Part shown: positions 1 to 12,339 of the stretch, in pieces | How positions within the stretch are numbered: position 1 is the stretch's first letter | Layout: each line of letters starts with the position of its first letter | Source of the DNA: Amborella trichopoda | Lineage: Eukaryota > Streptophyta > Magnoliopsida > Amborellales > Amborellaceae | Direction of reading: 5' to 3' | Assembly: GCF_000471905.2 (NCBI RefSeq) | Contig: NW_006496517.1 | Coordinates: 140,270-204,269, forward strand | DNA length: 64,000 nucleotides | Translations under genes and position numbers: made by a program | The notes under the pieces: generated by a model | Seen by the model: only the letters and a program-made list of their open reading frames with translations | Told to the model about the DNA's origin: nothing | Database searches by the model: none

Positions 1-14
1 GTAAGTAGTAGTAG

Positions 15-18
<4 letters not shown>

Positions 19-52
<34 letters not shown>
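19..52. repeat. (AG)n microsatellite
   Basis: A nearly pure AG dinucleotide tract at the left edge. The following 430 bases (53-480) are AT-rich, and I see no gene or element in them. Confidence 0.9.
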
Positions 53-53
<1 letters not shown>

Positions 54-480
54 TATTTAGGGCTGGTGGAGAAAGAGCAAGATGGAATTTTGGGTAGAGA
101 GGGATTGGGAGCTGGTGGAAGAAGAGCAAAATGGGATTTTCTTAAAAGAAAGGATAAAAGAAACTCTTTACACCAGAATACAGTGTATTTAAAATACACA
201 TGATCATTCCCCCTACGAAAATATAGGGTGAATTGTTATAAAATACACGTGTAAGTCAAAGAAATTATAATGCTTTTAAGTGTGAATAAAGTAATTTATA
301 ACCAAAAATTTTCTAAATGTCATGTTAATGTACCTCAATAATCAATGAGATAAAGATTAAATTTATGACAATAATAATAATACATAAATTTTGTAGCTAA
401 TTATATATTATTAATAACAAACGGGGAATTTCCCTATTTATACGAAATGTTCATACCCCTGGAAAATATTAGTGTAATCA

Positions 481-537
481 ATTAAGCCGACCCCAAATAA
501 TTGGATAAGGCTCGGATGATGATGATGATGATGATGA
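481..537 (+). mobile_element. 3' end of an RTE-type LINE with (GAT)n tail
   Basis: A short plus-strand fragment matches the 3' terminus of the RTE-like LINE seen in longer form at 568-1245 and 30355-31132. It has the GCCGACCCCAAATAATTGG-like block, then AAGGCTCGGATGATG running into (GAT)n. No coding part remains. It faces the minus-strand copy next door, tail to tail. Confidence 0.6.
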
Positions 538-567
538 ATTAATTATGGATTTTGTCCAATTACTATA

Positions 568-572
568 TCATT

Positions 573-617
<45 letters not shown>

Positions 618-1245
618 GTCAAAGCCTTGTCCCAACTAATTGGGGTCAGTTAAACGAATCCTAGACCATCATTCTACTCCATTAAGGGTCATATCCTTAT
701 TGAGGCCTATCCCGTGCCCTTTCTAAGCCTTCGGCTTAAACTAACTCACACCTCCTAACAGGTGTTGTACTGGGTCTATGTCACAAATGGCCAGCCCACC
801 TAAATCTACTTTCTCTCATCTTATCGCCTATTGGTGCCACACTAAATTCTCCCGAATGTATTCATTACGAATTCTATCCCTTCTTGTCTTACCACTCATC
901 CATCTCAACATCTTCATCTCAGCTACACTCATTTTATGGGGATGTTGTTTCTTGACCGCCCAACATTCCGTCCCATAAAACAAAGTTGATGTCACAGTTG
1001 TTCTATAGAACTTTCTCATCAACTTCATTGGTATGCAGCGATCGCATAAAACTCCGGTTGCACATCTTCACTTCGCCCATTCAGCTCTAATTCTATGTGC
1101 AACACCTTCCTCAATCTCTCCATTTTCCTAGATTATCGACCCAAGGTATTAAAAGTACGCTATTTTTTATATTTCTTGGCTGTCAATCTTAAATACTTTC
1201 TCGTCTCTACTCTTATCATAGAGTACCCTTTGAAGTGATAAAGAT
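568..1245 (-). mobile_element. 5'-truncated RTE-type LINE, tail (GAT)n
   Basis: On the minus strand, 828-1028 encodes a fragment with FYRTTVTSTLFYGTECWAVK and MSVAEMKMLRWMSGKTRRDR. This is the C-terminal reverse-transcriptase region typical of plant RTE-class LINEs. Homologous but more decayed sequence continues up to about 1245. The element's 3' end is at the low-coordinate side and finishes in about 16 copies of the GAT triplet (568-616). It is 5'-truncated and carries stops, so it is dead. Confidence 0.75.
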
Positions 1246-2138
1246 AAATATAAATAAGTATAAAATATGAGATAGATGTGCCAAAGGACAAATTAGGAAT
1301 AAATTAAGGATTGAAAGGACAAAATTAACAATAAAAGACCACTTGTTGCAAGAACAGGGATCACCCTCTTGCTTAAAATTTAAGAAGAAAAATTACATAA
1401 CATGCTCCCATATGATCATAAATTTATACTTACGGAAAAGAAAATATGTCAAGAAGTATTTTATAGATCTAATATTTAGGGATCCACTTTGAATAATCAA
1501 ATGAGTATTTTTTAATAATCGAATTCAAATTTTGAGTTTTGACATCTGATGGAGCATGCGCCCAAGGGATCCTACAATTATTTAATGTTTATATGTTAAT
1601 ATTGTTGATCAAAACAGCTAACCAAGCCAGCTATAGAACCTTTGAAGAATTACACATGATTCACACTTCATTCGTACTATATAGACAGATGTAGTAATCT
1701 TGATAAACTTTAACTTCAAACATATCTAAGGCTACATATAATGTACATTAAACTTCTTTTATAGTGGCCACGACTGACAAATGTTTGCATGGCCAAAACC
1801 AATTGCTGAGTAGCTCAAATGTAAAACAAGAGAGACTAAGATAATTAGTGGCGTATCATACGTCAGCATGCCCTCACTTTAAAGCAATAAAAGCAAGAAG
1901 TCCAATCTTTCCTACAATAGTGTTATCATAGAGATTCCAAGCACATAATTACTAATGGACCATTTTAACTACAGTTCCTTACAAAATTAATAGATTACAT
2001 AGTATTTTGATAAATCAGCCATGTGATTGTGAATTTGCATGACACAAAAGTTGAAAATAGAAAGCAAATTAAAACATGATTCAATATATTAAGGCAAATA
2101 TTAAATTTTCTAAGGCGTAAAGCAGTTGAGGCAATTTG
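1246..2138. other. intergenic stretch, nothing recognised
   Basis: AT-rich sequence between the RTE fragment and the hAT-like element. I searched the minus strand here for further exons of the WD40 gene and found none. Confidence 0.5.
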
Positions 2139-2146
2139 TTATGAAC

Positions 2147-3916
2147 CAAGGTTTAAAAAATCGTTGATCCGATCATGATCGGGTATCGGTGGAGCCATCC
2201 CGAATCTGCTTAAAAAATGGGATCCGGTCGATTCTCTACAAGGAATCGCTCTGCCAATGTCATGTATCGTTTGCCGTCACGAACCAGACACATTTTTGTC
2301 CGTACCGGTTCTGACGTCATGAAACCAGTTCTGACATCATGAAACCAGTTCTAATGTCATATTCTTGAGCTTTTTAAATTATAAAAATATCCATCGATCC
2401 CACTTGTTTTTAAAATTTTAGAATAATTGCAAGTGGACCCCAACCACTGGTCAAATAATCACACGTAACCCAAGCACATGTGTTAAATCTGATGCATTAA
2501 GTCACGTGGCTTGACGCTTTTATTCAAGCTGTGACTCTTCGATTTTTTTGATGAGGGATAAATGAGTCCCACCAAACCTCATCGCCAGCTCTTCACCCCA
2601 ATAATCACACTTCTTTCTCTCGCTCCCTTCCCAACCTTTACTTAGTTTCTCTCTCTCCCCTCCCAACTTTAATTGGCATTCTCTCTCTCTCCCCTCCCAA
2701 ATTAATTAGCATCTCTCTCTGTCTCCCCTCCCAACTTTATTACTGTCTCTCTCTCTCCCCTCCCAACTTAGGCATCTCTCCATCCTACCCACCTCTCGCT
2801 CTCTCCCTGCCCAACCTAGCGTCTCTCTATATATCCTAATTATGTGAATAGGAGCATATCAGAATTATATTAATATTTTTATGGTGACTAAATATAACTA
2901 TGTAAAATTGTTAACTTATTTAGTACAATTATATTAAAATTTTTATTGCTATATTGGAATTTTTTTGTTATAATTACATTAAAAAATCACCTAATTTAAT
3001 ATATTGCATTGTTATGTTATTTAATAAATTCTTATTGTTATATAGATTATGTTATTTTCATATTTAGTCTAGAATGTAATTTTAGATTAATATATTTATA
3101 ACTTCTATAAATATTGACAAATAACTTATTGTTAATTGGTTATTATTGCAATAACTTATTTTATACAGAAATTAAAATTTAATATAATTATTAAATTTTG
3201 AATTGTATTAAGTTGTTATATAGAAATTCTTAAATCATATTGAATCGTATTAAGTTGTTATATAGAAATTCTTGAATCATGTTTATTATAATATTATAAT
3301 TAATAATTATAAATTGATAACCAAATATTGTATTTTATTTATTAATTTATTTGCATTATAAATTATGTATTGTATTATTTTTTCTTATAGTTGTAAATAA
3401 GATGGTTTAAATTAGATGATATTATAAAACATTTTACATTTGTTCTTATTTGTATAGTAAAATAATTATGAAATATAAACCAACAATTTCGATTTCAGTA
3501 TATAATATTATAGCTAGTTAGGTTGTGATAATTGTGAATGATAAAAGCGAATTAATAAATGTTTGATACTTTGATGTGGTACTATATGTGAAATTATTTT
3601 TTAATCTTATAATATGGAAGTGTTTTCTAATATTTTTAAATTATTTTGATGGAATATTAGTTATAATTAATAATTATACGGACATCTAAACAAGAAAACA
3701 GCGTCTCGGTATTCACCTATTTTTACAAAGTACTGAAAGTACATAATGCACCACTCCTAATTTCTTTTATAAACTAAAAGAACACTATTTTTAGAGATTT
3801 ATAGTTATTTTTTTAAAAACGTTTGGGATAAAACTTGCAGATTCGGCCGATTCTCCGATTCGACATGGGTATGGGTGAGGACGATTTGGGTTACCGATCC
3901 GCTTTTTAAAACCTTG
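2147..3916. mobile_element. hAT-like non-autonomous DNA transposon, 1.77 kb
   Basis: The element starts CAAGGTTTAAAAAATCG and ends with the near inverted complement CGCTTTTTAAAACCTTG. It is flanked by a perfect 8-bp direct duplication, TTATGAAC, at 2139-2146 and 3917-3924. An 8-bp duplication and these ends fit the hAT superfamily. No transposase frame is visible. The interior has a CT-rich block of repeated CTCTCTCCCCTCCCAAC units (about 2600-2830) and a very AT-rich half with a short direct duplication near 3205-3280. A diverged, inverted relative lies at 15663-17102. Confidence 0.75.
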
Positions 3917-6007
3917 TTATGAACTCTAAACCATATTTATTTTCTTGCCCTTTTGTTGCAGCTGCAACAGAAGAAGAGATTCTCATCCTTGTCTCAGAGA
4001 AAGACAGCCGATGCCTATCATATCAAAATTTCAGTTTTACCACCAGATCTCCAGATACAGGACTCTCAGCGGCATAGGTTAACAGTGAATATTGCTTCAT
4101 AATCCCACTGCAATTGACATGAGGCAGAAAAATAGCCAGAGCTCAACTTCTACATGCCAAACTATAAGCACGACGTTTCCACCGACCATTGGACCTACAT
4201 CCTCTCTAATCAGTACAATCCCTTTATGACAACTCATCACCATCAGAGGTCTCCAAGTACTCTTTGGCACACAGCTAAACCTAAAACTGACACTCTTGCT
4301 TTACACTTGAGCGCACCTTTTCAGCAGCTCCCCAGACTTCTTTCACAGATCATCACTACTCTCTCAATGATAGCCTAGGAAACCAGTGATTTTGGTTTCA
4401 GCAAATCAGGCATCATCTTTAAACAACAGAGGGCTGTATCTCTATCAAGTTGCAAGTTCTAATAAGATATCGAGGCTCAAGTAACTTTTTGGTTATGAAC
4501 CGTAGAAAGTGTTAAGACTTGTGGAGTAATGCATCCTCATAATATTGAAACTTGGAGAAATTTATTGCCAAAAATTCCAATGCAATTACTAGCTTATTGC
4601 GTCTCTGGTTCTTCACACTAACACAATTCACTGCCATATCGGATTTGTAGCACCAGCTAATGACAATTTCCCAAATTCTGTGATCTAAGTGGTAAATTCC
4701 TAATGTAATAACTCATTTCAATTATGGAAATTGTGTCATTGTTTTCCAGATCAGAGGAAACCCCAAATCCGCTGCAGGCTCCTGCAATTCTTACTCCTGC
4801 AGTCCTACCCTAGTGCTGTTGTTCTGGGTTCATATCCACATAACATTACAGTTCAGCTGAAATACAGCTTTCGACAGCAATGCTCTTCCCCAAGGTTCCC
4901 TAAAATCTAGTAACAACTAGGTCCAGAGTAACCTTAAAGCAACCATGTTCCATCTCTGAGATATCGCTACCTTATTAACGTCAAACCATCTAGTATAATA
5001 TTCATGTATTGTCAATGAGTGACAGCTTGATTCTTAATAATAACAAGCACTCTCAACAGTTTAAAACAAGAATAAGCCTTCTTTCAAACTGCTATTCCTC
5101 TGTCACTAAAATAATGTGCTTCAATATAGAAGGCATCAAACATGTAAGGCCTTGTCTAGACGTCCACATTTTTATCCGCAACACTTAAATAGCCTTATCT
5201 TTGTGTCAGAATGCGTGATGTGCCAGCTTGGCATTCCACTATCAGGTGCAAGATGAGGAGTGGAACCCCGCTTATCCTGAAAGTGCGGCCAAAAGGGATA
5301 AAATAAAATAAAAATTCTTGTAATATTATCACCAAAAAACGTGGATATTGTTCCACTTAATCATTTACTATTGAAGAGTGCCAATTTACACGCTATTGCC
5401 CACAAAGATAACTAAAGAAAAGGCTTGGATTTGGCTACCAGGACGTCCAAACAGGCTGTGACTGACCATTTCAAATACAAGTTCACTAGTTCAGGGTGTG
5501 CTATGCAGGAATGTGTGTGTATTTCAATCAGCAATCAATTAAGCAACCTTTAACCAGAAAAGAGTCAGTAAGTCTAAGCCCAACCATAACAAGGATAAAG
5601 CAGGTCTGCGCTGCATGTGTCCGTCAGCTAGCAACACATCAGTAAGGTATACATGAACAAATATTTTTTGTAAGCCTCTGAGAAAGAATGTGAAGGATAA
5701 GGATTGATAATATGTTTGCTTATTTGTTATTTATAAATTTCTTTGGTACATATGATACATGTGTGTGTGTGTTGGGGGGGGGTGGCATAATTTTTCTGGT
5801 CGGCATCAGGAAACCAACCGTAAAAACTTTTAACCAAATTTCAGTGGGTACTCAAGAAATATTGGAAGTTGGAATCAAGTCCAATCAAAATAAGGGAAAA
5901 GTAAGAAATACATGAAAATGATCACAATTGAAAACATTAAGATTTTGAATATGGCTAACCATAGACTCCTGCACAGATTCCAAGTAGCAAGAAAATGTCA
6001 AATTCAC
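3917..6007. other. non-coding: intron or 3' flank of the WD40 gene
   Basis: No exon could be supported on either strand. On the minus strand this stretch follows exon 2 of the WD40 gene. If that gene is intact, all of it (and everything to the left edge) is intron 2. One candidate MITE sits at 5148-5458. Confidence 0.45.
5148..5458. mobile_element. candidate MITE, about 310 bp
   Basis: The left end, GGCCTTGTCTAGACGTCC, pairs with the right end, GGACGTCCAAACAGGCTG, as imperfect terminal inverted repeats of about 18 bp. No convincing target duplication is visible, so the superfamily is open. It is short and non-coding. Confidence 0.45.
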
Positions 6008-6637
6008 CTGGTCTGAAACATATAGATGCAACTGGTGCTTTTCCCACATCAAGAATTGCCACCACATCTTGACAGCGTATGTCAAACCAGCATATGCCAC
6101 CATCCTGTTTCCATTCAATCATCAAATAGAATCAATTAAATCAAGAACAGAGATCAAAAGGAAAAAATTTATATTTAACCCAAAAGTGTTCAAAGCCTAA
6201 GAATCTAAATTATAGGTTAGGTTGGCACTTCTGCTGACAGAAAGGATGGGCACCGGCCATTAATGGGCTATTCTGTTCAAAAACATTTGCCACCACTCTC
6301 CTACATTTTTTGCCCCTTCTCTAGCTCCAGCTCAGACCATGAAACAGGTCACTAACTCACTATCTCTTCAGTAAAAAGTTGCAGATTTTGGGGTAATAAG
6401 TAGATAAATTCATTTTGAGGAACATGAAATGGGTAGTTTTGAAAAAAAAATCCGTGTAGGTTTTTAATGGCTGTGGAAGGATAAAATCCCTAATGATATG
6501 TTTCTTAGTTCAGAAAGAGAAAACAAGTGTGCATCATAAAACAATTGCTGCAAAACCATAGACATAGGTAGTACATACACACCCACAAGCAAACACGCGC
6601 ACACACACACCCCACACACACACACACACATACACAC

Positions 6638-6690
<53 letters not shown>

Positions 6691-9406
6691 TTAGGAGGCC
6701 ATCTAGATGAGGAGGTATCCAAGGTAATTAGATGCCTAAGCAGTTGAGGTTATCGTTACTAGGATCTCCCAACCTAAGTGTCAATCCTGCTCCAATATCT
6801 AACTCAAACTCCAAGATAACAATCTCCATGATGCAGCAATTTTTAAATTTAGGATCTTGATCCCCACTTTTTAGGGACCACTCCTAGCCACTCGGAGGGA
6901 AATAAGGGAGGAAGAAGAAGATAAAGATTCATTTGGATCTTAATTAAGATCATACTCCATCTCTCTCCATAATGCTTTGGAGGTTGTAAAGTGTGAATTG
7001 TAAATAAAGCAGATTTTATCAATAAAAGATCAGCTCACTTGAACTATTATTAGTTATCCCGATGTGCCTCATCATAATTTTTTTTATTGTATTTTGTAGG
7101 ATAACGCATCTAAGGTATATAAAAAATTTATTCCTTAATTAAATAAGTTTAATTAATAAATATTACTTTTTCTAGCCTATTTTTGTCAAATCTTATTATA
7201 TTTTGTGGGATAATTGGATTCTTTTATTTTTATATAATTCATAATTTTCAAAATTTCTTTTGTTTATAAATTCAATGATTGTACGGAATGCTCTTCTAAT
7301 CAAAGAAGCTTCTAGAATGTGATGATCCCTTGCTCCCGCTTCCAACATCTACGGTTGAAACTACTGCTTTTAAAGACATTGCTCAAGACCATAGCATGCC
7401 ATCAACTATGAGGATGCATTCCCCCCTCTAGGCAACCTAAACATTGTGAGGATTTTTCCACCAGTTACTTCTATTTGAGGATCATGGTTGTATCCAAAAG
7501 GACTAAAACCTGCTTTCCTAAGCGCCATTCTTCTATATATATATATATATATATAGCCCTACCATGTGATGTCGATGATAGGTGCCTTAGACACCGGCTC
7601 AAGAAGGTGTTTTGTAATCTCAAGCAAGATACATGAGCTTGGTTTAAGATATTTTAAGATGCACTTGAAGGGCGTTAGCTCAATGTATCACAAAGCCTTC
7701 CTTGTTCATGAGGAAGGGAAGTAACTCTATCTTTGGCTGATATCTATCGAAGATATAGTTGTTATCTAATGATGATTTAAGGAACACAAACAAATTTACG
7801 TGGACACCAGGATCAAATGTTGATGGAGGGCATGGTCAACTTATCACCCTCTGAAGATTTCTAAGAGTTCTAGGAGCATTACTGCTGAACAGTACATCAA
7901 AGGACCTTATTTCTCAAGCTCATTTGAAGATGGGAAGATGGTTTACATAACAATTGAGCACATTCTCATCTCAGATGGTGATCTTATTCAGGATCTGACT
8001 CCATATAGACAGTTGGATATCTAGTTATCATCATTAGAGTAGATCAACAATTATTACATGTGTCCGTCCGAAATTCAGTTTCTTCACTAACCAAGATCAT
8101 TACATATGGTTGGAATGCATCAGATTGTTCGCTATTTACAGTGTCCCGAATGCCACTCGCTATCATAAATTGGGAAAGTTGTCCAGACACTACAGAATAT
8201 AGATCCATGTCTGGGTATTGTATCTTTCCAGAGGACCCTCTTGTCCAGACATAGTGTCTGAGTCTAGAAGCAGAGTATAGATCCCAGCCTTCACGTTTTG
8301 ATGAGATTTTAGGCTCAGAATGCTTCTAACGGATCTTGGGGTGCCAGGTACATATCATACTCCAATCCATGATGCCAACATCAGCAAGATCAATAATGCA
8401 TCCGAATCAGCACGTTATCATAGAATCAATCAAACATATTGAGGTGGGTAGACATTCTAATCAAGTGAAACTAGTACGTGGACTTATTGTTCTTTTTTGT
8501 GTTTGCCATGGAACAAGGTGCTGTTACCCAAAGGGGCATTTAGCTCTTTCAATATGCATGTTCTTGTATTTAAGCTAATCAAACGCCAAATTTTTCCATA
8601 ATGAGCATACTCTTTCATATGTTCTAACATTTATGCCTCATCCTTGAAGAAGAAAATATATTGGTTGATGGGTTGGATGTGTATTTGGGAAAAAAAAAAG
8701 TGCTAATATTTCCTGCTTACCTATTATTAATTCCTTAATAGGCTTATTGTCTTGTTTCTGGTTCCATGTCTGGTAAAAGTTTTTTTTTTTCCTCAGTCTT
8801 GTACAAATTGATGTATACTCGATTAAAATAAATAAACGTGAACCGGCCAAGCCCATTATGTTCTCGTTGTTCAGCAATTATTGAAGTAGTTGCTATGAAG
8901 AGCTCTTGTAACCTACTAAAACACCCAGAATTGTTTTAGCTCATCCGCACCTCCTCTCCATAAGAGGGTCTCATTATATAATTATCATATAATTAATTTA
9001 TGGTCCAAGATGGCTATAATATGACTATATAAACCCCCATGAACATAGTTTCAATGATATGTAAATATACAACTCATCCAACAAAAATGCTTCCAAAACC
9101 TAAAAAATATTGCAGAACAACATTCCAACACATTCACGTGCTCAAATACTTAGACTGTTTGAAGCCTGCCAATCACTAAAGCATTCAATTGTGAAGTCTC
9201 TAGAGAGAAAATAGCTTTTTGCAGGAGAGAGAACATCAAAAGACCATTGAAAAAAATCGCAAGTTATCAAATTGAATACAAAAAATGCAGTCTCAGATGG
9301 TAGAGATAGAGACCTCGTCAGAAGAGATGATGATATTGGGGTTGATGTGAGAAGAGATGCAGCAGAGTACGGTAGCCTTGTGACCTCTCAATTTCCTGGC
9401 CTCCAT
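6008..9406 (-). CDS. WD40-repeat protein, WDR53-like (first two exons only)
   Basis: Exon 1 is 9406 down to 9314 (93 bp, 31 codons) and starts MEARKLRGHKATVLCC, the opening strand of a WD40 repeat (RGHKATV). Exon 2 is 6104 down to 6008 (97 bp) and reads DGGICWFDIRCQDVVAIL through VASICFRP. Joined across a GT-AG intron in phase 0 they give SSDE-DGGICWFDIR, the normal end of a first WD blade followed by the start of the second. Plant WDR53-like proteins have this opening; they form a beta-propeller that holds protein partners, and the exact role is not known to me. The intron is 3.2 kb and holds a Ty1/copia fossil and a long CA/TA/TG tract. Exon 2 ends in phase 1 with a proper donor, so more exons are expected, but none was found between 1 and 6007. 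The gene either runs off the window through a long second intron or is broken. Confidence 0.72.
6590..6690. repeat. (CA)n(TA)n(TG)n compound microsatellite
   Basis: CA repeats pass into TA repeats and then TG repeats, so the tract is almost its own inverted complement and could extrude as a hairpin. It lies in intron 1 of the WD40 gene. Confidence 0.9.
7560..8570 (+). mobile_element. Ty1/copia fossil (reverse transcriptase to RNase H part)
   Basis: Plus-strand sequence resembles the 3' half of a copia polyprotein in order: the RT region with the LKK..LKQ..AWF signature near 7590-7650, the region before RNase H near 7900-8030, and an RNase H part near 8100-8260 with SCPDT and SGYC signatures. 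It is old and clearly broken, with many breaks, and I could not delimit LTRs. It lies inside intron 1 of the WD40 gene. Confidence 0.6.
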
Positions 9407-9600
9407 TTATTAATTTTTTCTCTTTCCTGCTTCCTCCAAGAAATTTGAAGTTTTATCGTGGCTAAGCATCAACTCTGCGTTTAAAACGAGCGCCGCGACG
9501 CAGCACCGTCACGCGCTCACGGGTATCGGATGGTAGAGATCAAAGTTCAGAAAACGTATCCGCCACCGATCGTCCACCCGAAAAACCCGCGGTACATATT
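9407..9600 (-). promoter_or_regulatory. 5' leader and likely promoter of the WD40 gene
   Basis: Directly upstream of the WD40 ATG there is a local rise in G+C and CpG (about 9480-9600). This is unlike the AT-rich surroundings and usual for a housekeeping plant promoter or leader. No TATA box was assigned. The bases from 9601 to 9870 hold nothing I recognise. Confidence 0.4.
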
Positions 9601-9870
9601 GTGAATGCTTGCTTGATTAGCTGCCTCTTAATGTCGATCTTATTATGAATCTTTTATGTTGATCGAATCGGGTGCATATAATTTATGTATCATCTTAATC
9701 TTTTTTGTCTAAGAAATACAAGATGTGTGTAAGATTAGAATGAATCTCTCTAGTAACATATATTATAATGTATAAAATTAATACATCGAAATTCCACTTA
9801 ATATATATCTTTTTAGAAAATATTTATACTTGTTAACCATGATTTATAAAGATAATGGCGATCACTTATT

Positions 9871-10010
9871 GAGTAACTAGACTCATCAAGCTATTGTGAA
9901 ATTTTTTAGAATAATCACAGCTGTATTGCTCGTATCTGCAGCAGGAGTAGCTTGGAAGAAGTTTGTAATTATAGATAAATTTACATTTGTAGCTTTTGTT
10001 CTATCAAAGT

Positions 10011-10040
<30 letters not shown>
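9871..10040 (+). repeat. LTR-derived segment, related to 13780-13935
   Basis: This segment and 13780-13935 align along their length, from the TCAAGCTATTGTGAAATTTT area to CTATCAAAGTT, and both run into a (TA)n tract. At the second site the segment leads to an LTR end, so both are read as Ty3/gypsy LTR material. The (TA)n tract is 10013-10041. Confidence 0.5.
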
Positions 10041-10046
<6 letters not shown>

Positions 10047-10590
10047 GTTGTGAATTACACTTTGTACAAGTTTGAACAGGTTGTGAATGGAAAATTTCTT
10101 TTGGAGCAATAAATACAAAAAAAAAAAAAATTGTGGTCTGGGGAACATCTCCCTCCTTGATTCGCATTTTATGATAATCTGTTTGGATATCCACTTTAGA
10201 GAACACTTGAGCTTTTTGATATTGGTCAAAGAGTTTATTAATACTAGACAGAAGGTACTTGTTGTTCACTGTTACTTAATTCCCATCCTTTATCTTTATA
10301 AAAAGGATCGGTGCACTCCAATGAGACACACTCGGTCGAATGAACCCCTTCTCTAATAACTCCTGCAAGTGTACTTTCAGCTCCTTCAAATTTAGTGGTC
10401 ATTCGATATGGGGCCTTAGAGACGAGACCAGTGCCAGAGACCAAGTCTATCTCAAACTCTATCTCCCTTACTGGGGGCAAAGATGTCAACTCCTTAAGGA
10501 AATCCTCAGGGTATTCACTCACTAATGGGACCTCTTCCACTTTGGACTGCACGTCTCGATTTTCTACCACATAGGCTACATACCCCATGT
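10041..10590 (-). mobile_element. Ty3/gypsy fossil: protease/RT junction and RT start
   Basis: On the minus strand, 10590-10244 carries the stretch before the gypsy reverse transcriptase (EYPEDF, LPPVREIEFEIDLV, APYRM). 10240-10130 carries an early RT block (AQVFSKVDIQTDYHKMRIKE). It is a partial, broken copy with several breaks. It lies in the opposite direction to the integrase piece beside it, so the two were brought together by rearrangement or separate insertion. Confidence 0.75.
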
Positions 10591-10639
10591 ATCTTTTAGT
10601 CAGAAGACGATGAACTTGAAGAATATAAATAAATTGTAG

Positions 10640-11290
10640 AGGAAAAGAGAGATGAATTCTCTATAAGCAGTGATGACTTGTTAAGATTCAAAGGTCGAGT
10701 CCGCATACCGAATGATGAGAGTGTGAAGATATTTTGGAAGAAGCACACCACTCCCGATATACTATACATCCCGGGAGTACTAAGATGTACTAGGACCTGA
10801 AGAAAATCTTCTAGAGGAACGACATAAAAGGGAGGTGGCACTATTCGTGTCTAAAGTGCCTAACGTGTCAGGAAGTAAAAGCTGAGCATCAGAAGGCCGT
10901 TGGGTTAATGCAGCTCTTACCTGTACCAAAGTAGAAATGAGAGCACATTTCTATAGATTTTGTTTTCAGCTTACTTAGAACGAGTTCGAGAAATGATAGC
11001 ATTTGGGTCATTGTGGATCGACTGACCAAAGTTGCCCACTGTCTACCAATCCGCACAATCTACACTTTGGATAAACTGACCTTCATTGAGTGGTCAATTT
11101 TGATACTGGATAGAAAGGGGTGCAGGTGTTGCACGACAAAGACATTCTTCTGGTTCGTATATTGTGGCAATACCATTCGAGAGAGAAATCGATTTGAAAA
11201 CAAGAAGACGAAATCAAAGAGAAATACTCCCATCTTTTTCAGTAATTAGGTACACAAATTTAGAGGATTAAATTTCTTAAAGGGAGAGAG
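10640..11290 (+). mobile_element. Ty3/gypsy fossil: integrase part and 3' internal end
   Basis: Plus-strand sequence matches the gypsy integrase zinc-finger region (CLTCQEVKAEHQKAVG near 10850-10905) and the start of the catalytic core (VDRLTKVAHCLPIRT near 11010-11055). It then jumps to a purine-rich tract before an LTR (AAAGGGAGAGAGAATATG near 11278), so most of the integrase is missing. Broken, with many breaks. Confidence 0.75.
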
Positions 11291-11750
11291 AATATGATGA
11301 CTCTAAATTTTTTTGAAAAAATAAAAAAATAAAATAACAAATAATCAATAAAAACAATAATTTCATATCTTTCGTATTGTGGACCACTTACATAGCATGA
11401 ACCAAGAAGAGTTTTGCCTCTTTTTAATTAACGTGTTAGCTCTTCTCTTTTGTTACTTGCCTTCTTGACACATCCACTAATGCCATCTTCCATGTGTTAA
11501 GGACGTATGCACCATGAGGTGTATGATTTTAAAACGGTTCCACTAATGCCGTCTTCCATGTGTGAAGGACTTAAGCGCCATGAGGAGTGTGATTTTAAAA
11601 CGGTTCTCTCTCTTTAAGGAGTGGGTTTGGTTCTTTCTTTCTCGTTCAGTTCCTTTCTTCAAACCCACTCACACAGTGCGCTCTCTTTCTCTCTCTGCCT
11701 CAAGGCTCACCGCAAACTTGTATCAAACGAATATCACAATCTCTCTCTCA

Positions 11751-12300
11751 TGGCTCCAACAAAGAGAACAAGTAGTGGTGGTACACCTGCTAGCCAAATG
11801 TAACCTTTTTCTTCTCTCCTGGTAAGCCTGCACCATCTCCACCTCAAGCGAAGGAAAAACCCATTCTATGTATTGGGCCTTCACTTGAAGCTTTTGCCCG
11901 AAATTCTAGTTCTGTAAATTACTGAAGCAGTTCCCAACTTCCAGTAAGATTTCGAGATAAGAAAAGAACTCCAGCTCATAGCCCTCCACCTCCAGTTGGT
12001 GCTTTAATACCGAGTGGATCTTTTGGGGCGACCTCGTCTTCTTTTGGGCACCATTCATTGTCTCAGCAGGTTGGGTTGCAAAGAGGTTTCATTGTGGACC
12101 GGGCCCTAGTGGAGGTCCAAGTGAGTAGGGCTCTGGTTTGAACACTCAGAAGCGTGGACGGCTTCTCTCAATGAACGGGATGATTGTCGTATGGCATCAT
12201 GAAGTGAATGACGAATTTTAATATATGTCCTCGCATGAACGAGTTCTCAGCCAAAAATGCTTTCCAGCCTAAGTAAGGCGAGACGGTGAAGAGTTTGCGG
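11751..12300 (+). pseudogene. coding-like stretch within LTR material, unrecognised
   Basis: An ATG in good context (MAPTKRTSSGGTPASQ) opens a Ser/Pro/Thr-rich reading that soon becomes interrupted. The composition is coding-like, richer in G+C than its flanks. It could be the remains of a plant transposon-encoded protein or of a captured host sequence. I do not recognise it and give no function. Confidence 0.3.
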
Positions 12301-12339
12301 CCGACTTAAAAATTAAAAGAGTATTTTAATTTCTTTTCC

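Noticed and set aside
4154-4378. A 74-codon frame considered as an exon of the WD40 gene or another gene
   Set aside because: It lies on the strand opposite to the WD40 gene, shows no WD motif, and the minus strand here is full of stops.
5885-6118. A 77-codon minus-strand frame read as a small protein
   Set aside because: The real coding there is exon 2 of the WD40 gene in another frame (6104-6008).
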